Shown here: positions 35,147 through 44,558 of the stretch, piece by piece
Numbering within the stretch: the first letter of the stretch is position 1
Layout of the letters: each line of letters starts with the position of its first letter
NCBI GenBank assembly: GCA_034111325.1
Contig: JAWUXM010000016.1
Location: 1 to 64,000, forward strand
Length of the DNA: 64,000 bases
Source: JAWUXM01 sp034111325
GTDB taxonomy: Bacteria > Pseudomonadota > Alphaproteobacteria > Rickettsiales > JABIRX01
Reading direction: 5' to 3'
The notes under the pieces: generated by a model
The model's input: only the letters and a program-made list of their open reading frames with translations
Databases searched by the model: none
What the model was told of the DNA's origin: nothing
Position numbers and translations under genes: made by a program

Positions 35147-36970
35147 TTACTCCACCGTGACTGACTTCGCCAAATTCCTTGGCTGATCAACATCCGTCCC
35201 CTTATGTACCGCAACATAATATGCAAATAATTGTACTGGCACTGCATAAAGTAGTGGCGAAGCAAAATTATCAATTTTTGGCAAAGTAATTTTACTTTTT
35301 GCCACATCTGCTAGTTTAGCCACACCTTCTTCATCACTAATTGCGATAATATTCCCACCACGTGCAGCAACTTCTTGTGCGTTTGATAATGTTTTACCAA
35401 ACATGTTATCTGGCGGCGCGATGAATAATACCGGTAATTTCTTATCAATCAACGCAATTGGTCCATGTTTCAACTCACCCGCTGCAACGCCTTCCGCATG
35501 TACATAAGAAAGCTCTTTAACTTTCAACGCACCCTCTAAAGCTACACCATAAGAAACACCACGCCCTAAATATAAAAAGCCATTTACCTTAGTGAATTTT
35601 TTGGCAAGTTTAGAAATCTCTTCAGAACCCTTCAACACTTCGGAAATCTTTGCAGGTAGTGAGCGCAAAGCACGACAAAGTAATATTTGTTTATTATCAC
35701 TAACTATATCCTTTTCCTTCCCTGCTTTTATCGCGAGTAATGCCATAACTGCTAACTGTGCTGTAAAAGCCTTAGTTGAAGCAACGCCTATTTCTGGGCC
35801 AGCAAGAATATTTATCACATAATCAGATTCACGTGCCATCGAACTTTCAACAACATTTACAATCGAAAGAATCTTTGCACCAGCCTTTTTGGCTTTTTTT
35901 AATGCAGCAATAGTATCCGCGGTCTCGCCTGATTGCGATATACAAATCGCCAATTCACCAATCGCACAATCATTTTGACGATATTTAAACTCCGAAGCAA
36001 TATCGACCTCAACGGGGATTTGCGCAGTAGATTCAAACCAATATTTAGCGATAAGTGCAGCATAATATGAAGTCCCACATGCTATTATATTGATTTTCCT
36101 GAGTTGTTTAAAATCACACTTAACTTTAGGAAAGACAATAATATTACGAATCCGATCATAATAAGAGTTTAAAATATTCGCTAAAATCGTTGGCTGTTCA
36201 TGCATCTCCTTAAGCATGAAATGTTCGTAATGACCCTTTCCTGCACTCTCCGCTGAAATATTAGATGTTTGTATTTTACGCCTCACCTCTTTAAGCTTTT
36301 TATCATAAATCGTCACTGCATCATGATGCAAGACCGCAATATCATCATCTTCAAGATAGGTAACTTTTGAGGTTAACGGGGATAATACATAAGCATCTGA
36401 ACCCATATACATCTCGCCTTTACCATAGCCAATCGCCAAGGGTGAACCACGACGTGTGGCGATTAATAAATCATCATATTCCTTAAAAATAATCCCCAAG
36501 GCAAAAGCACCTTTCAGTTTTTTTAAAGTCTCCTTAACTGCCTCTAATGGCTTTAAGCCTTGTTTTAGAAAATCATCAATTAAAAATGGAATCACCTCCG
36601 TATCAGTATCACTTTTAAATTTATGACCTACAACTTCAAGCTCCTCACGCAAAAGACGAAAATTTTCGATTATGCCATTATGTACCACGGCGACATTATC
36701 AGTAATATGTGGATGTGCGTTGATTTCTTCAGGCTCGCCATGCGTTGCCCATCTTGTATGCGCTATCCCTATTTTGCCTTTTAGGGATTCATGATCTAAC
36801 TTTTTTTCAAGATTTTTGATTTTGCCTTTCGCTTTGCTAAAATGGATTTTACCTTTGTCTAACGTCGCAATTCCCGCAGAATCATAACCACGATATTCCA
36901 AGCGATTCAACCCTTCTAACAATAAATTCTCAACTTGCCTCTGCGCAACAACGCCAAATATTCCGCACAT
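35147..36970 (-). CDS. glmS: Glutamine--fructose-6-phosphate aminotransferase (isomerizing)
   Basis: Makes glucosamine 6-phosphate for peptidoglycan and lipid A. It has 607 residues, the family length. The N-terminal glutamine amidotransferase domain begins 'MCGIFGVV' with catalytic Cys after Met removal, and has 'HTRWATHG'. Two SIS sugar-isomerase domains follow ('ACGTSYYAA', 'SQSGETADT', 'GRGVSYGVALEGALKLKEL'-like region), and the end is 'PRNLAKSVTVE', canonical for GlmS. It is divergent from the gadC-like gene. No glmU or glmM is in the window. Confidence 0.97.
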   Translation of the reverse strand: MCGIFGVVAQRQVENLLLEGLNRLEYRGYDSAGIATLDKGKIHFSKAKGKIKNLEKKLDHESLKGKIGIAHTRWATHGEPEEINAHPHITDNVAVVHNGIIENFRLLREELEVVGHKFKSDTDTEVIPFLIDDFLKQGLKPLEAVKETLKKLKGAFALGIIFKEYDDLLIATRRGSPLAIGYGKGEMYMGSDAYVLSPLTSKVTYLEDDDIAVLHHDAVTIYDKKLKEVRRKIQTSNISAESAGKGHYEHFMLKEMHEQPTILANILNSYYDRIRNIIVFPKVKCDFKQLRKINIIACGTSYYAALIAKYWFESTAQIPVEVDIASEFKYRQNDCAIGELAICISQSGETADTIAALKKAKKAGAKILSIVNVVESSMARESDYVINILAGPEIGVASTKAFTAQLAVMALLAIKAGKEKDIVSDNKQILLCRALRSLPAKISEVLKGSEEISKLAKKFTKVNGFLYLGRGVSYGVALEGALKVKELSYVHAEGVAAGELKHGPIALIDKKLPVLFIAPPDNMFGKTLSNAQEVAARGGNIIAISDEEGVAKLADVAKSKITLPKIDNFASPLLYAVPVQLFAYYVAVHKGTDVDQPRNLAKSVTVE

Positions 36971-37051
36971 ATAAAATCACTCCTTTATAAATAACAAGCT
37001 GCGCAACATAAACAAAGCACATGTTAAATCAACGAAAAAACCCTTGCAAAG

Positions 37052-37091
37052 ATTAATATTGGCATTAGAAAATATTAATATTGGTATTAGA
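37052..37091 (+). promoter_or_regulatory. Tandem direct repeat upstream of the antiporter gene, possible operator
   Basis: Two 18-base copies of 'attaatattggYattaga' (Y is C, then T) start 22 bases apart, at 37052-37069 and 37074-37091, about two helical turns. They lie in the 153-base divergent glmS/gadC interval and end 32 bases before the gadC start codon. Same-face binding of a regulator to both copies is a natural reading; this is inference from spacing only. Confidence 0.5.
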
Positions 37092-37123
37092 GGTTGGTCA
37101 TAAACCTGTATTTGTTGGAGATA

Positions 37124-38539
37124 ATGAAAAAAGCCACAATCAAACTTAGCATGTTTACTTTGGCAATGCTTAACGTAGCTGCAGTGATGAGTTTACGCGG
37201 TTTACCATTGCTCGCTGACACTGGCATGCAAATGCTGTTTTATCTTTTCTTTGCCGCTTTTTTGTTTCTTATCCCTTCTGCTCTAGTATCAGCAGAATTA
37301 GCCACAGGTTGGCCTAAAGATGGTGGCGTTTATCGTTGGGTTAAGGAGGCTTTTGGCGCACGCTTTGGCTTTTTAGCAATATGGCTACAATGGATTCAAA
37401 ATGTAGTATGGTTCCCTATTGTACTCGCCTTTGCCGCTGTAACTATTGCTTTTGCATTAAAAAGACCAGAATTAGCAGATAATAACCTCTACATAGTGCT
37501 AGTAATTGTTGGTATATATTGGTTAGCCACTTTTATTAATTTCTTCGGTATAAAAGTCGCTGGGTCAATTACCATGGCAGGTGTAATATTAGGCACAATA
37601 TTACCTGGAATATTCATCATAGCTTTAGGTACGTTATGGATAATAGATGGCAATAAAATTGCTTTCCTGCAGGAAAATATAAGTTTTTTCCCAAACCTAT
37701 CTGACTTTAGCAATGTAGCCTTTTTATCGGGTGTTATATTATTATTTGCTGGTATAGAAATTGGTGCCGTACATGTACGTGAATTAAACAAACCTCTACG
37801 CGATTATCCACGTGCCATATTTCTAGCAACCATTATTATTTTGATTGTATTTGTTTTGGGAGCGTTATCAATTGCCACAGTTTTGCCCTCAAATGAGATT
37901 AGTTTAACTGCTGGTATAATGTTCGCATTCGATAAAATGTTACAACTCTACCATCTGCAATTCCTATTACCAATTATCGGAATTTTGATTACTTTTGGTG
38001 CTGTTGGTGGCGTTATGGCGTGGATTGCTGGACCAAGCAAAGGTTTGCTTGCCACGGCGGAATCTGGCGAAATCCCACCTTTTTTAGCTCATACTAACAA
38101 GTATGGCGTTCAGGTTAACATTCTCATATTACAAGGCATTATCGTAACTTTACTTGCCTCACTTTACCTCATCATGGATAATGTCGATACGGCATTCTTC
38201 TTACTCTCTGCTATGACCATCAACCTATATTTAGTAATGTATATGCTACTTTTTGCAGCTGGCATTAGCCTACGCTATACAAAACCTAACGTCTCTCGCT
38301 CATACAAAATCCCTGGTGGTAAAAATTGGGGAATGTTACTGATTGCTGGCATTGGTTTTGTTGCAGTGATGTTTTCATTCTGTATTTCCTTTATTCCACC
38401 AACGCAATTACAAGTTGGAACACCTGCCTTATATTCTAGTCTAGTAGTTTTAGGTTTAATCACCTTTACTGGCACAGCATTTATCATTCACGCCTTTAAA
38501 AAACCTACTTGGCTTAAACATATAAACAATAAAAGGTAA
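37124..38539 (+). CDS. gadC: APC-family glutamate:GABA antiporter, GadC-like
   Basis: Inner-membrane exchanger predicted to import glutamate and export GABA. It has 471 residues with about 12 hydrophobic segments. The N-terminal region 'LAMLNVAAVMSLRGLPLLA' and 'AELATGWPKDGGVYRWVKEAFG' is typical of the GadC/glutamate-GABA antiporter branch of the APC superfamily. ATG 37124 has GGAG three to four bases upstream; a TTG ten codons earlier is less likely. It is followed four bases later by glutamate decarboxylase, which supports the substrate. The long C-terminal plug of E. coli GadC (511 residues) is shorter here. Confidence 0.88.
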   Translation: MKKATIKLSMFTLAMLNVAAVMSLRGLPLLADTGMQMLFYLFFAAFLFLIPSALVSAELATGWPKDGGVYRWVKEAFGARFGFLAIWLQWIQNVVWFPIVLAFAAVTIAFALKRPELADNNLYIVLVIVGIYWLATFINFFGIKVAGSITMAGVILGTILPGIFIIALGTLWIIDGNKIAFLQENISFFPNLSDFSNVAFLSGVILLFAGIEIGAVHVRELNKPLRDYPRAIFLATIIILIVFVLGALSIATVLPSNEISLTAGIMFAFDKMLQLYHLQFLLPIIGILITFGAVGGVMAWIAGPSKGLLATAESGEIPPFLAHTNKYGVQVNILILQGIIVTLLASLYLIMDNVDTAFFLLSAMTINLYLVMYMLLFAAGISLRYTKPNVSRSYKIPGGKNWGMLLIAGIGFVAVMFSFCISFIPPTQLQVGTPALYSSLVVLGLITFTGTAFIIHAFKKPTWLKHINNKR

Positions 38540-38543
38540 ATCC

Positions 38544-39959
38544 ATGACTATAATTAAAATAAAAGATTGCCCTCCTAAAGGTTGTGATGTTGAAGAATTA
38601 ATGATTACTTCCTACGGCTCGCACGATTTTAGCAAACCAATACCAAAATACAAAATTCCTGATGATGGTATGCAAGCTCGTCATGCCAAGAACCTTGTAC
38701 ATGACATGCTAATGTTAGACGGCAATAGCCGTCTTAATTTAGCAACTTTTGTAACTACCTTCATGGAGCCAGAAGCGAGAGAGCTAATGGCAGAGACGCT
38801 GGATAAAAACATGATTGATAAGGATGAATATCCTCAAACCGCAGAAATGGAAATGCGCTGCGTCAATATGATAGCACGCTTGTGGAATTGCCCAGAATCA
38901 CAAAACACCATCGGTTGCTCTACAACTGGCTCTAGCGAAGCATGTATGTTAGGAGGCATGGCAATGAAATGGCATTGGCGAGATAGAATGCGTGCTAAAG
39001 GCAAAGCAACGGACAAGCCAAATTTGGTCATGGGTATCAATGTACAAGTGTGCTGGGATAAATTTTGTCGCTATTGGGATATAGAAATGCGCCAAGCGCC
39101 AATGTTGACCGGTAAATATGTTTTAACAGCCGAAGAAGCCGTGAACCTTTGCGACGAAAATACTATCGGAATAGTCGGAATTCTCGGCACAACCTTCACT
39201 GGCGAATATGAAGACATAGAGGCGATAAATGACGCAGTTGATAAATTAAATAAAAAAACTGGTTGGGAGATTCCTATTCATGTTGATGCGGCAAGCGGGG
39301 GCTTTGTTGCACCTTTTCTTGAACCAAAACTTAAATGGGATTTTCGTCTCAAATGGGTAAAATCAATTAACGCCTCAGGTCATAAATATGGCTTGGTCTA
39401 CCCCGGAGTAGGTTGGGCTGTATGGCGTGACAAAGAGGAATTACCAAAAGATTTAATATTTTATGTAAATTATCTTGGTGGCGAAATGCCAACTTTTGCT
39501 ATTAATTTTTCTCGCCCAGGCAGTCAGATTATTTTACAATATTACAATTTCCTGCGCTTAGGGTTTGAGGGTTACCGACGTGTCCTTCAGAATTGTCGTG
39601 ATGTCGCTTTGCATCTATCATCATCAATCAGCAAAATGGAGGTTTTTGAACTTGTCTCAAATGGATCAGATATTCCAGCATTTTGCTGGAAATTAAAAAC
39701 TCCGATGAATTTTACTTTATTCGACTTATCCGAACATTTACGTTACAATGGCTGGCAGATTCCAGCATATACCTTACCCGAAAATGTCACTGATATTACG
39801 GTAATGCGTATTGTAGTAAAAGTTGGATTTACTCTAGAACTTGCTAATATGCTGCTAGATAATCTTAAAAGTGCATTACAACATTTTGCTAAACAGCCTA
39901 AAAAGAAAAAAAAGATGGCAAAACATGATATGCGAGAAAAAACCGGTTTCCATCATTAA
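38544..39959 (+). CDS. gadB: Glutamate decarboxylase
   Basis: PLP enzyme converting glutamate to GABA and CO2, consuming one cytoplasmic proton per turnover. It has 471 residues, close to 466 in E. coli. The PLP lysine is at about residue 281 in 'SINASGHKYGL'. The preceding 'HVDAASGGFVAPF', 'GSSEACMLGGMAMKWHW' and 'INFSRPGSQIILQYYNFLRLG' match the GadA/GadB group closely. A C-terminal His pair (ending 'TGFHH') resembles the pH-sensing tail of E. coli GadB. It is cotranscribed with the antiporter, forming a complete glutamate-dependent acid-resistance pair. Confidence 0.96.
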   Translation: MTIIKIKDCPPKGCDVEELMITSYGSHDFSKPIPKYKIPDDGMQARHAKNLVHDMLMLDGNSRLNLATFVTTFMEPEARELMAETLDKNMIDKDEYPQTAEMEMRCVNMIARLWNCPESQNTIGCSTTGSSEACMLGGMAMKWHWRDRMRAKGKATDKPNLVMGINVQVCWDKFCRYWDIEMRQAPMLTGKYVLTAEEAVNLCDENTIGIVGILGTTFTGEYEDIEAINDAVDKLNKKTGWEIPIHVDAASGGFVAPFLEPKLKWDFRLKWVKSINASGHKYGLVYPGVGWAVWRDKEELPKDLIFYVNYLGGEMPTFAINFSRPGSQIILQYYNFLRLGFEGYRRVLQNCRDVALHLSSSISKMEVFELVSNGSDIPAFCWKLKTPMNFTLFDLSEHLRYNGWQIPAYTLPENVTDITVMRIVVKVGFTLELANMLLDNLKSALQHFAKQPKKKKKMAKHDMREKTGFHH

Positions 39960-39982
39960 GGGAGTGCCACAAAAACCATTAA

Positions 39983-40364
39983 TTATTTAACTTTAAGCCA
40001 CTTTAAGGCTTTAGCTTGCTCACCTTTCTTGAAGATCCTCACCTCAGGATGAAGAAAGGTTTTTTCCATAGTCGCTAGCCACTCCTGCCAAGCATGAGCT
40101 GTTATCAACAGCTAATTTCTTAATTTTAATATGGTGCACCTTAACAAAACCAAAATGTTGCTCAGCCGATTTCAAATCCTCCCAACCGACAAATTTTGAT
40201 GCATCAACCACAACCCTAACCGCACCATACTTTTCAATTAGTTGATCGACCTTAATTGTTAGCTTCTTAAAATCCGCGCTCAGAAATTGCACGAAGCTAC
40301 ATCCTAATCTTACTACTGCCTGCGGCTTGTGGCAAAAACCGTGCTTTTTTTCAAAAACATGCAT
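39983..40364 (-). pseudogene. SpoIIAA-like (STAS-related) protein, frameshifted near the C-terminus
   Basis: The 5' frame encodes about 90 residues with the SpoIIAA-like family core: 'LIEKYGAVRVVVDASKFVGW', 'FGFVKVHHIKIKKLAVD'. It then runs into family-foreign residues and stops at 40044. From about base 40105 the neighbouring frame supplies the expected ending, 'AHAWQEWLATMEK' then 'HPEVRIFKKGEQAKALKWL', stopping at 39983. One base gained or two lost near 40100-40106 would restore a full protein of about 126 residues. Either a real recent pseudogene or a sequencing error. The 477-base gap 39960-40436 holds nothing else recognised. Confidence 0.7.
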
Positions 40365-40436
40365 TTAAAGATGAAGGTCGGTCTTAGTTACATTATTTAG
40401 TCAAAGTTAGTAAAGTCACACGGTTAGAATTCTATA

Positions 40437-42119
40437 CTAGAACAATTCAGCCATTTTCTCGAAGAACCGGCCCTTCAACTCATCTGAAGAATTAAGAGTT
40501 AGCGAGTTTGCATAAAGTTTGTCAACATTATGACCAATGCCAAGTGCTAATAACTCAATATTGGTTTTGCTTTGCAAATGATGAATTACCGCTTTGAGAT
40601 GGTCGTCCAAGTAACTTGCAGAATTATTTGATAATGTCGCATCATCAACTGGCGCACCGTCTGAAAGAATAATCAAAATTTTGCGTTTTTCTGGCTGCCT
40701 ACGTAAACGATGTGCTGCCCAAAGCAAAGCCTCACCATCAATATTTTCTTTCAAAACACCCTCCTTCGCCATTAGCGCTAAATTTCTTTTGGCAGAGCGC
40801 CAGCCATTATCAAAAGCTTTATAAATAATATGGCGAATATCATTAAGCCTGCCGGGTTTATCTGGAGAACCATTTTTCTGCCAAAGCTCACGGCTTTTAC
40901 CACCATGCCAAGTTTTTGTTGTAAAACCCAACACTTCATTTTTTACGCCGCATTGCTCCAATATATTAGAGAGAAGCGCCGTGGTGTGTATAATGGTATT
41001 TATGGGTTTACCATTCATTGAGCCTGAATTATCAAGCAGAATAGTAACGCAACTATCGTGCGCCTTATCTTGACTGATATGTTTATAGAGTAATTTATAA
41101 TTGGGGTTAGCGATCAGAAGCGGCAATTTTCGACTATCAATCATACCATCTTCCAGATGATGTTTTTCATGATTATATTTTTGCGCCGCTAATTTACGGC
41201 GAAATAAACTTACCTTGCGTTTATCAACCTCACCAATTGCTTTCATTTTCTCTTTTATCTCCGCCCAAAGATTACTTAATTCGTTAAAATTAGTTAGCTT
41301 TGCCGCTTTAACTATCTCATCAAACTCATTGCTATAGGATTTATAAGCGACAAACTCCTTACTATTTATCGCCTCACCAGATCCAGAAATTTGTCCTTTC
41401 CCACCATATTGCTTTTGCTTCGTTGTTTGCTCAGCATTTTGCGTTGGTTCTTCCTGTTTTCCATCAGTTTGGCTAAGAAGTTTTTGCGTTTTAGCTTCTA
41501 ACTCCGCCCGCACCTCTTCCTTATTCTTCTCAGATTGGCTAGTTGTAACTTTAAGATTTTCCAATTGGCTTTCAGTCGGCTTATTAATTGAAGTTTTGCC
41601 CTCAACCAAAAACTTATCAATCAGTAAATTCACTTTTTTACTATAGGCAATTTGATCATTTATGAGCGCAAAAGTTCCAGCAAATTTAAATTTACTGTCC
41701 TGTCTATTAAGCAAAAAATCACGTGCCAGATTTGGCAAGCTAAGTTTTTCATCTTGCCAAATTGCCAAATCACTACGCAACTTTACTTCTATATTTTGTT
41801 TAACACCCTGCAACGACTCCAGCCCTAACGCTACTAAACGCAATAATGCAAATTCATCAAATATAGATTTTTTCTTAGCTGCCTCTGGTTCTAACTCAGC
41901 ATGAATTTCCACATCATGAAAACGTAGCGCCAATGCGGCAAGATCAGCCACAGCACGCAACTCAGAAAATTCACAATCCGCTGGTAGAACCACGCTATCG
42001 GCAAAATTATTGATGTGTAGTTGGTAATTATCACGATAGGAAATGTCAATTTCCTGCCGCCCGCTCAACGCAACTATACAGCCCTTAATCGCTTGTTTTT
42101 GAGTTTCAGTGATATTCAT
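40437..42119 (-). CDS. cobT: CobT-like protein with von Willebrand A domain (cobaltochelatase subunit homologue)
   Basis: Homologue of the CobT subunit of aerobic cobaltochelatase. It has 560 residues. A helical N-terminal domain (about 1-200) precedes a charged Gln/Lys/Glu-rich linker (about 200-245), then a vWA domain with an intact metal-ion-dependent adhesion site D-x-S-x-S form ('LLDNSGSMNG') near 360 and 'LSDGAPVDD' near 480. It is paired with the cobS AAA gene, 283 bases upstream. No cobN or other B12 gene is in the window; in several Rickettsiales this pair persists without cobalamin synthesis and its role there is not established. Confidence 0.88.
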   Translation of the reverse strand: MNITETQKQAIKGCIVALSGRQEIDISYRDNYQLHINNFADSVVLPADCEFSELRAVADLAALALRFHDVEIHAELEPEAAKKKSIFDEFALLRLVALGLESLQGVKQNIEVKLRSDLAIWQDEKLSLPNLARDFLLNRQDSKFKFAGTFALINDQIAYSKKVNLLIDKFLVEGKTSINKPTESQLENLKVTTSQSEKNKEEVRAELEAKTQKLLSQTDGKQEEPTQNAEQTTKQKQYGGKGQISGSGEAINSKEFVAYKSYSNEFDEIVKAAKLTNFNELSNLWAEIKEKMKAIGEVDKRKVSLFRRKLAAQKYNHEKHHLEDGMIDSRKLPLLIANPNYKLLYKHISQDKAHDSCVTILLDNSGSMNGKPINTIIHTTALLSNILEQCGVKNEVLGFTTKTWHGGKSRELWQKNGSPDKPGRLNDIRHIIYKAFDNGWRSAKRNLALMAKEGVLKENIDGEALLWAAHRLRRQPEKRKILIILSDGAPVDDATLSNNSASYLDDHLKAVIHHLQSKTNIELLALGIGHNVDKLYANSLTLNSSDELKGRFFEKMAELF

Positions 42120-42154
42120 GACTTATGATAAATTTAAAGCACTTTCCCAAAGGG

Positions 42155-42297
42155 GTCATCCTGAACTTGTTTCAGGATCTGCATAATTAGCAAGATAGTA
42201 AAGGCAAGGACTTTTCACTCAAGCCATATCCTAATATAAAAACTAAACTGCTGCACTATTGGTTACTCAGCAGATCCTGAAACAAGTTCAGGATGAC
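42155..42297. mobile_element. MITE-like element (family B), full copy B3
   Basis: A 143-base unit with ends 'gtcatcctgaacttgtttca' + 'ggatctgc' and their inverted copy. The end variant (cttg/caag in place of ttat/ataa) is the same at both ends, so the arms stay complementary. The interior matches B5 when reverse-complemented, so this copy sits in the opposite orientation. It separates cobS from cobT. Confidence 0.8.
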
Positions 42298-42370
42298 CTC
42301 TTTTACGCCGCAAAATCTTTCCTAAATAGCAATGCCTAATAATGCTCTTATCAAATCCCATAATCAAATT

Positions 42371-42405
42371 ATTTAACAAAAAGGGCGCAAAAGACCCAGA
42401 TTTTA
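42371..42405 (-). repeat. Family C proximal half-element, copy C6
   Basis: From the cobS stop codon the sequence reads TAAAATCTGGGTCTTTTGCG then CCCTTTTTG, matching the proximal part of family C. A clear distal arm is not visible. A family B element lies immediately beyond and may have replaced it. Confidence 0.6.
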
Positions 42406-43335
42406 TAATTCTTCTCCAAAAACTCGTTGATACATCTCCGCAATAATTTCTCTTTCACCAAAATCACAACGATTGAAAAACGCATATTTAAAGCTTTCCG
42501 CAATTGAACCAAAAATCTTCATATTAGCTGCCCAACTTAATACTGTCCTTACTGACATTAAAGTAGAGATCTCGCCTGCTTTAAAGGCTTGCCGAGTTAA
42601 GTTTGCCATAGCAACAAACTCTTTTATTTCCTGTGCTTTTAAGATCTTGCCAAATTTTGCCTTAATAATCTTCTCTTCATTAGCTTGCGAAAGATAATCA
42701 AGATTCGCCACAATATCCCATCTATCAAGCTGCCCTTGATTGATCAACGACGTGCCATGATATATTCCGCTATCATCACCTAGACCAACTGTGTTTGCTG
42801 TTGCAAAAATACGGAAATCAACATGCGGTGTAATTACTTCATTTTTATCAAGCAGGTTGAATTTACCATTTTGCTCAAGCAAACGCTGAATAATAAACAT
42901 TACATCTGGACGCCCTGCATCATATTCATCAAGCACTAGAGCAACAGGGCGGCGAACAGCAAAAGGCACAACCCCTTCTTGAAATTCGGTTACTTGCTTG
43001 CCATCACGCAAATTTATAACGTCACGCCCGATCAAATCCATCCTTGTGATATTACCATCTAAATTTACACGAATACATTGCCAGTTTAGACGTGCGGCGA
43101 TTTGCTCAATATGAGTTGATTTACCCGTACCGTGATAGCCTTGTAGCAAAACACGTTTGTTAAATTTAAAACCGGCGAGAATCGCCTTTGTTGTATTTTC
43201 ATCAAAAACATAATTTTTATCAATATCCGGCACTAATTCACTAGGCTCATTAAAGATTTCTAGCTCAAAATCTTGACTGAGGTGAAATAGTTTTTTAACA
43301 TTGGCTGGAGCTTTAGTTTTTATAGCTTGAGACAT
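42403..43335 (-). CDS. cobS: CobS-like AAA+ ATPase (cobaltochelatase subunit homologue)
   Basis: MoxR/CobS-type AAA+ ATPase that works with a vWA partner (CobT) as a chaperone-like metal-insertion or remodelling pair. It has 310 residues. Walker A 'GYHGTGKSTHIEQIA' is near residue 67, Walker B 'ALVLDEYDAG' near 130, and sensor-1 'IFATANTVGLGD' near 175, with 'GTSLINQGQLDRW' following. The N-terminal 'NVKKLFHLSQDFELEIFNEPSELVP' region is typical of CobS. It is divergent from dnaN with 94 bases between. Confidence 0.9.
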   Translation of the reverse strand: MSQAIKTKAPANVKKLFHLSQDFELEIFNEPSELVPDIDKNYVFDENTTKAILAGFKFNKRVLLQGYHGTGKSTHIEQIAARLNWQCIRVNLDGNITRMDLIGRDVINLRDGKQVTEFQEGVVPFAVRRPVALVLDEYDAGRPDVMFIIQRLLEQNGKFNLLDKNEVITPHVDFRIFATANTVGLGDDSGIYHGTSLINQGQLDRWDIVANLDYLSQANEEKIIKAKFGKILKAQEIKEFVAMANLTRQAFKAGEISTLMSVRTVLSWAANMKIFGSIAESFKYAFFNRCDFGEREIIAEMYQRVFGEEL

Positions 43336-43388
43336 AGTTTAAGCGACTTATATTTAGTTGTTGATAAAATAGATAAAGATCTCTAGTT

Positions 43389-43416
43389 TTGGCTCTTAAA
43401 GTAAAGATAATATAGA
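43389..43416 (+). promoter_or_regulatory. Possible sigma-70 promoter for dnaN
   Basis: TTGGCT (43389-43394) and TATAGA (43411-43416) are separated by 16 bases and end 13 bases before the dnaN ATG. Each hexamer differs from consensus by one or two bases. No further support. Confidence 0.35.
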
Positions 43417-43429
43417 ATTAGTCACCAAT

Positions 43430-44554
43430 ATGCAACTCTCAATCGATAGAAACACCCTCCTAAAATCACTTACCCATATTCAAGGCGTAGTTGAAAGACG
43501 CAATACCATCCCTATTCTTTCCAATGTCAAACTAGAAGCGAAAGCAAACAAATTATCCCTCACTGCGACTGATATGGATTTAGCGATTTCTGAAGATATC
43601 ACAGCTGATGTTCAAACAGAAGGGACAACAACAGTTCCTGCTCATACTTTGCACGATATCATCCGTAAATTACAAGAAGGCGAAAAGATCGAGATTTCTT
43701 TAAAAAATGAGAAACTACTTATCAAAGCCAAAGCCTGTAAGTTTTCTCTACCATGCTTGTCCGCTGAACAGTTCCCAACTATTAGCGCTGATGATAGCTC
43801 ACATAATTTCAACATCACTATTGCTGATTTACTTAAATTAATCGACAAAGCTAAATTTGCGATCTCAACTGAAGAAACTCGCTATTACCTTAACGGGATA
43901 TTCTTACATCATGCTAAAAACCAAGATGAGAAGGATGTATTACGCGCTGTTGCAACAGATGGTCATCGCTTAGCAAGAGTTGAAGTTGCCTTACCTGAAG
44001 GCGCAAAAGATATACCTTCAGTCATCATCCCGCGTAAAGCAATTATGGAGATCAAGAAAATCCTTGATGAGGAAGATAAGACCAAAACTGTCACTGTTGC
44101 ATTATCTGACACTAAAATCAAAATCACTGGCAGCTCAGTGGTCCTAGTTTCAAAGCTAATCGACGGCACATTCCCTGATTATGAAAAAGTTATTCCAAGT
44201 GCTAATAACATAATTATGGGCACTAAAGTAAAGCCTCTATGCGCAGCGATTGATCGTGTTTCAACTATCGCATCTGATAAAACACGTGGAGTAAAAATCC
44301 TACTAAGCAATAATAAACTAACCCTATCAGCTAACAATGTTGATATTGGTGATGCACAAGAAGAGTTAGATGTTAAATTCGATGCAGCGAATGATATTGA
44401 GACTGGCTTCAATTCAAAATATTTACTAGAAATGGCTTCCGTGCTGGAAGGTGAAGATGCTGAATTTTTCTTTTCAGATTCCATGTCACCGACGATTGTA
44501 AAGGATTCGGCTGACTTGTCTTCCTTGTACGTAATAATGCCTATGCGCATCTAA
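43430..44554 (+). CDS. dnaN: DNA polymerase III subunit beta (sliding clamp)
   Basis: Ring-shaped processivity factor that tethers polymerase III to DNA. It has 374 residues and three clamp domains. Typical parts are the N-terminus 'MQLSIDRNTLLKSLTHIQGVVERRNTIPILSNV', here split by normal spacing, 'ATDGHRLA' in the middle domain, and the C-terminal end 'YVIMPMRI', which is the canonical P-M-R form of the clamp. dnaA is not adjacent. recF follows after 225 bases containing family C element C7. Confidence 0.97.
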   Translation: MQLSIDRNTLLKSLTHIQGVVERRNTIPILSNVKLEAKANKLSLTATDMDLAISEDITADVQTEGTTTVPAHTLHDIIRKLQEGEKIEISLKNEKLLIKAKACKFSLPCLSAEQFPTISADDSSHNFNITIADLLKLIDKAKFAISTEETRYYLNGIFLHHAKNQDEKDVLRAVATDGHRLARVEVALPEGAKDIPSVIIPRKAIMEIKKILDEEDKTKTVTVALSDTKIKITGSSVVLVSKLIDGTFPDYEKVIPSANNIIMGTKVKPLCAAIDRVSTIASDKTRGVKILLSNNKLTLSANNVDIGDAQEELDVKFDAANDIETGFNSKYLLEMASVLEGEDAEFFFSDSMSPTIVKDSADLSSLYVIMPMRI

Positions 44555-44558
44555 AAAC

